DNA of 17,132 bases. It comes from an uncultured Eubacteriales bacterium (lineage in GTDB: Bacteria > Bacillota > Clostridia > Peptostreptococcales > Anaerovoracaceae). The stretch spans positions 1-17,132 of the forward strand of contig UQMQ01000040.1 in assembly GCA_900542245.1 (NCBI GenBank). The letters run 5' to 3'. A model generated the notes under the pieces. It searched no databases. It had not been told where the DNA came from and worked only from the letters and a program-made list of their open reading frames with translations. Both the position numbers and the translations under genes were made by a program. Below are positions 14,175 through 17,132 of the stretch, piece by piece. Within the stretch, counting starts at the first letter, position 1. The number at the start of each line of letters is the position of its first letter.

Positions 14175-15518
14175 CTACCAAAGCTCGTATTTTTCTACTG
14201 CGGCTCTTAATTCATCTCTAAAATCAGGATGCGCGATCCGGATTAGCGCCTCGGCTCTTTCCGCTACGGTCAAGGCTCTCAACCAGGCAATACCGTATTC
14301 CGTAACAACGTAATCGACATCGTTTCTGGAGGTCGTAACGACAGCGCCCTGATGCAGGAACGGAACGATTTTTGATTTTAATACAGCGTTTCCGTTTTCG
14401 TCCTTGGTTGTATAGGTCGAATGCATGGCCAGGATGGACTTGCCGCCCTTGGACATCTGTGCGCCCTGTACGGTTTCGGATTGTCCGCCGGTTCCGGACC
14501 ACTGATGATAACCGACCGTTTCTGATGCGGCCTGTCCCTGCAGGTCGATTTCCAGGGTCGCGTTGACAGAAACAAATTTGTTGTTTTTTGCGATCGTATA
14601 CGGATCATTCGAGAAGCAGGAGGACTTAAAGAGCACGCTCGGGTTGTCGTCTAGGAAATCATATAATCTCTGTGTTCCGGTCGTAAAGGAACATACCGAA
14701 TAGCCGTTGTAGAATCCTTTTTGACTGTTATCCACAGCACCACATTCAATTAAATCGACCATGGTATCGGTAAACATTTCGGTATGAATGCCTAAATGCT
14801 TCTTATGCTTTAATTCATTGGCGACTGCATTCGGGATGTTGCCGATGCCGAGCTGAATGGTAGAGCCGTCTTCGATCAGCGAGGCGACATGCTTGCCGAT
14901 CATAGCGTCGATTTCAGTATAAGGTGCGACCGGAACGGTTGGAATCGGTCTGTCGGATTCAACCAAAGCATCTACCTCTGAGATATGCACCAAGGTATCG
15001 CCGAATGTTTTCGGATAATTCTTGTTCACTTCCAGTAAGACCAGAGCGCCCTGATCGATCAGATCGCGCTCATAAATCGCACTGATGGAAAGCGTCAGAT
15101 AGCCGCGGTCGTCCATCGGGGATGCGGTAGCGCAGATGACGGGTCTTCTGTTTTCCGCTTTGATCCTGTCCATGGTTTTTCTGAGAATGGAGGTGGAGCA
15201 CTGCGGTACAGCGCTGACCAGCTTGTCCTGGCGTGCGTTCCTTAACGGTGCGGTAAAGAACCAGCCATGATGCGACATGATCTTTGCCATCTCCGGGTCA
15301 TGCAGTGCCGGATAATCTCTTGGCAGACAGGTATTTAGCACGATATCTGTCACGCCGGTCTCCTTTAAGTGCTGTAACTCGTTCATAATGGCCAGAGGCT
15401 CTGCTGCAGCCTGTGCCGTAAAGATCCAGTCTCTGGACTGAATCAAGTCCAGCGCTTCCTTTGCGCTTTTCTTTTTTTGGTCATATAATGCAAGATATTG
15501 CTCTTTATAGTTTGTCAT
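14175..15518 (-). CDS. CoA-transferase of the acetyl-CoA hydrolase/transferase family
   Basis: This protein moves CoA between a short-chain acyl-CoA and a free carboxylate such as acetate, in the cytoplasm. The 447-residue length and two-lobed family layout are full length. GIGNIPNAV (224-232) is the glycine-rich segment, E247 in GIHTEMFTD is the expected catalytic glutamate that forms the acyl-CoA anhydride/thioester, and GTGGQ (342-346) is the C-terminal CoA-pocket motif. The closest named groups are butyryl-CoA:acetate and 4-hydroxybutyrate CoA-transferases; the motifs do not decide between these and propionyl- or succinyl-CoA users. AAAGGAGG (15528-15535 on the complement) lies 9 nt before the ATG. 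It follows the permease gene by 32 bp in the same direction, so it probably activates the permease's substrate or helps dispose of a related acid. It is convergent with ilvE. Confidence 0.88.
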   Translation of the reverse strand: MTNYKEQYLALYDQKKKSAKEALDLIQSRDWIFTAQAAAEPLAIMNELQHLKETGVTDIVLNTCLPRDYPALHDPEMAKIMSHHGWFFTAPLRNARQDKLVSAVPQCSTSILRKTMDRIKAENRRPVICATASPMDDRGYLTLSISAIYERDLIDQGALVLLEVNKNYPKTFGDTLVHISEVDALVESDRPIPTVPVAPYTEIDAMIGKHVASLIEDGSTIQLGIGNIPNAVANELKHKKHLGIHTEMFTDTMVDLIECGAVDNSQKGFYNGYSVCSFTTGTQRLYDFLDDNPSVLFKSSCFSNDPYTIAKNNKFVSVNATLEIDLQGQAASETVGYHQWSGTGGQSETVQGAQMSKGGKSILAMHSTYTTKDENGNAVLKSKIVPFLHQGAVVTTSRNDVDYVVTEYGIAWLRALTVAERAEALIRIAHPDFRDELRAAVEKYELW

Positions 15519-15550
15519 TTGCGAAATCCTCCTTTGCTTTGTCAGCTATT

Positions 15551-16897
15551 TTAGAACCACACCGGAAGTGTGCCGATTTGGTTTAAGATCAGTATGCAGG
15601 CGAAGCAGACAATGCCTGCGATCGTTGATGGAATACATACCGCCTTTACCGTATCGCCGACGGAGATATCGGCAGCATCTTTCATATACCAGAAGGTTAC
15701 ATCTGTCGGGATCAGCAGGACGAGCTGTCCGATACCGCAGATCAGTCCGAACGCCATTAAGGATTCTCCGTTGTCAACGAAGGTCTGCATGAACAGGGAA
15801 ATTGCCGTTGAGCCTGCGACGGTTCCGGCGCCTGTGCCTGCATGCAGCGCAACGAGCAGAATCAGAGCGATCCAAAGCACGCTGATGGACGAACCTGATA
15901 ATAATTCGACGATATAATTTCCTACGCCCGCTGCCGTTAAGATGCCTGCATATACGTTCGCAAAGCCCAACATGGCGAGTACCGGACCGGACTCTTTGAT
16001 GCCCTCATTGAAAACGATGGTCGAGGCACGCGGAAGGTATTTTCTCAAGGTCCACATCGATATGAGCGTGATCAGGAACATAGAGATGCCGGTATTGCCG
16101 ATGAAGGATAATAATCCGCGCAGGAAGCTTCCTTCCGCAGTGAAGTAAGGGGCAAAGGAACCGATCGTGATGGTCAGGATCGGGATCAGGATCAACGCGA
16201 GCACTAAGCCTGCAGAAGGCTTATCCGGGTCTGCTGCCAGATCGATCGCTTCTGCATCATTTGTCGAAACCAGCCCCTTTTTATTTAAGTAAGCGGCGAA
16301 CCAATACGCGAAGATCGTGCTGACGATCGCACCCGGCAGCGTCACGATGATACCATAAACCATATACCAGCCGATATCAATACCGAGCATACCAGCGAAA
16401 AGCACCGGTCCTGAAGTCGGTACGACAGCACAGGCTGTCAACAGACACGGCACTACGAAAGCTGCCAGATAGGCAGGTACAGGTCTTCCGGTCAGTTTCG
16501 ACATTGGTTTGAACATCGGAATGACGATCGCGCAGGAGGCAAGCAAGCCGACCGGAATGGCAAGAATATATCCTACGATCGCCATGGCTACCAGATCATA
16601 CTGATAGCCTACTTTTCGTACCATGAACTTTGCGAATTCCGTCACACCACCTGATTCGTTCAGGTATTGACTGAATGTGAATGCGAATACCATGAGGATA
16701 CCGGTACTCACCAGGATACCGCCAAAAGACGTGTTGAAGGTTCCTGCGATGCTCGCCAGATCTACACGACCCAGGATCGCGGCAACGATCGCGCCAACGA
16801 ATAAACATAAAGAAGGATTAAACTTCTTCGACATGATCAGTCCGATAATCACCCCGAGGGATATTATGAACGTCCACAATAAATAACTATCACCCAT
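15551..16897 (-). CDS. GntP-family carboxylate permease
   Basis: This is a 448-residue integral membrane protein with about twelve hydrophobic segments, starting with 6-22 and 29-43. A central hydrophilic loop (about 204-229, KKGLVSTNDAEAIDLAADPDK) separates two halves. PTSGPVLFAGMLGIDIG (160-176) and GTGAGTVAGSTA (354-365) resemble the conserved blocks of the GntP gluconate:H+ symporter family (Ion Transporter superfamily). Members import gluconate, glycerate and other small hydroxy acids, and some in Bacillus sit beside CoA-transferases for hydroxybutyrate. Here the CoA-transferase neighbour suggests a short carboxylate or hydroxycarboxylate rather than a sugar acid. That is inference from context. 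AAAAGGAG (16906-16913 on the complement) lies 8 nt before the ATG. It is the first gene of the minus-strand pair. Confidence 0.82.
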   Translation of the reverse strand: MGDSYLLWTFIISLGVIIGLIMSKKFNPSLCLFVGAIVAAILGRVDLASIAGTFNTSFGGILVSTGILMVFAFTFSQYLNESGGVTEFAKFMVRKVGYQYDLVAMAIVGYILAIPVGLLASCAIVIPMFKPMSKLTGRPVPAYLAAFVVPCLLTACAVVPTSGPVLFAGMLGIDIGWYMVYGIIVTLPGAIVSTIFAYWFAAYLNKKGLVSTNDAEAIDLAADPDKPSAGLVLALILIPILTITIGSFAPYFTAEGSFLRGLLSFIGNTGISMFLITLISMWTLRKYLPRASTIVFNEGIKESGPVLAMLGFANVYAGILTAAGVGNYIVELLSGSSISVLWIALILLVALHAGTGAGTVAGSTAISLFMQTFVDNGESLMAFGLICGIGQLVLLIPTDVTFWYMKDAADISVGDTVKAVCIPSTIAGIVCFACILILNQIGTLPVWF

Positions 16898-16960
16898 TTT
16901 TTTCTCTCCTTTTCTGTAGTAAGATGAAGCGTTCTCTGCGCGCTTTCTTTATGTATGTTA

Positions 16961-16989
16961 ATAATATCGCAAGCGGAGAGGGCTGTAAA
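16961..16989 (-). promoter_or_regulatory. Sigma-A-type promoter of the permease/CoA-transferase operon
   Basis: On the minus strand TTTACA (complement of 16984-16989) and TATTAT (complement of 16961-16966) are separated by exactly 17 bp. The start of transcription would lie near 16954, about 57 nt upstream of the permease ATG. The 8-bp palindrome ATAGCTAT (16990-16997) abuts the -35 box. Confidence 0.6.
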
Positions 16990-17000
16990 ATAGCTATCAT

Positions 17001-17014
17001 TTATCGCGCGATAA
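17001..17014. promoter_or_regulatory. 14-bp perfect palindrome upstream of the permease promoter
   Basis: TTATCGCGCGATAA is a perfect palindrome placed 11 bp upstream of the permease -35 box, centred about 53 bp before the predicted start. Position and symmetry suit an operator or activator site for a dimeric regulator. The regulator cannot be named from the sequence. Confidence 0.5.
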
Positions 17015-17024
17015 CTTTTGCTTA

Positions 17025-17061
17025 TTATGCCGGAAATATTGTTACGATATTTCCGGCATAA
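17025..17061. promoter_or_regulatory. 15-bp perfect inverted repeat, containing two copies of the 17-bp element
   Basis: TTATGCCGGAAATAT (17025-17039) and ATATTTCCGGCATAA (17047-17061) are perfect inverted arms around 7 bases. An outer pair CTTTTG (17015-17020) and CAAAAG (17065-17070) extends the symmetry. No T-run follows on either strand, so it is a poor terminator and more like a large operator. The right arm (17045-17061) and the inverted left arm (17025-17041) are copies of the element also present at 14068-14084. Confidence 0.55.
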
Positions 17062-17083
17062 CGACAAAAGCACCTTACGAAGC

Positions 17084-17103
17084 GGCGCTCATCTGTGAGC
17101 GCC
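17084..17103. repeat. GC-rich hairpin near the right edge
   Basis: GGCGCTCA (17084-17091) and TGAGCGCC (17096-17103) form an 8-bp stem with a 4-base loop. No T-run follows directly on either strand. It could be the terminator stem of a gene beyond the right edge or part of the permease control region. No gene is seen in 16898-17132. Confidence 0.45.
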
Positions 17104-17132
17104 ATGTGCGCATAGAAATCTCTGATTTCGTT

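Overview
The window suggests an anaerobic, mid-GC member of the Firmicutes, probably class Clostridia. The grounds are strong AAGGAGG-type ribosome binding sites before almost every gene, an oxygen-sensitive-type dihydroxyacid dehydratase, a 420-residue LeuC with a separate LeuD, and a butyryl/4-hydroxybutyrate-type CoA-transferase. I could not identify the species.

Positions 1-500 are a control region. A sigma-A-like promoter (191-219) precedes a 28-codon leader peptide (268-354) with ten consecutive Ile/Leu/Val codons, followed by a rho-independent terminator (379-417). The leader RNA can form mutually exclusive 1:2, 2:3 and 3:4 helices, a complete ribosome-mediated attenuator sensing all three branched-chain amino acids. 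A second long hairpin (421-474) lies just before leuA.

Positions 501-14045 are one long plus-strand cluster: leuA, leuC, leuD, ilvA, leuB, a DUF815-type AAA ATPase gene, ilvB, ilvN, ilvC, ilvD, ilvE. IlvA makes 2-oxobutyrate from threonine. IlvBN, IlvC and IlvD make the 2-oxo acids of valine and isoleucine. LeuA, LeuCD and LeuB extend the valine 2-oxo acid to that of leucine, and IlvE aminates all three. This is a complete route to Ile, Leu and Val. I saw no convincing internal promoter or terminator, so a single attenuated transcript of about 13.8 kb is plausible. The odd member is the ATPase gene, whose stop codon overlaps the ilvB start (ATGA).

Positions 14046-17132 hold a convergent minus-strand pair: a GntP-family permease (16897-15551) followed by an acetyl-CoA hydrolase/transferase-family CoA-transferase (15518-14175). 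They have their own promoter (16961-16989), a set of palindromes upstream of it, and a terminator facing leftward at 14089-14126. Together they look like an uptake and CoA-activation module for a small carboxylate. A 17-bp element (CGATATTTCCGGnATAA) occurs on both sides of this module and again as an inverted copy upstream of it.
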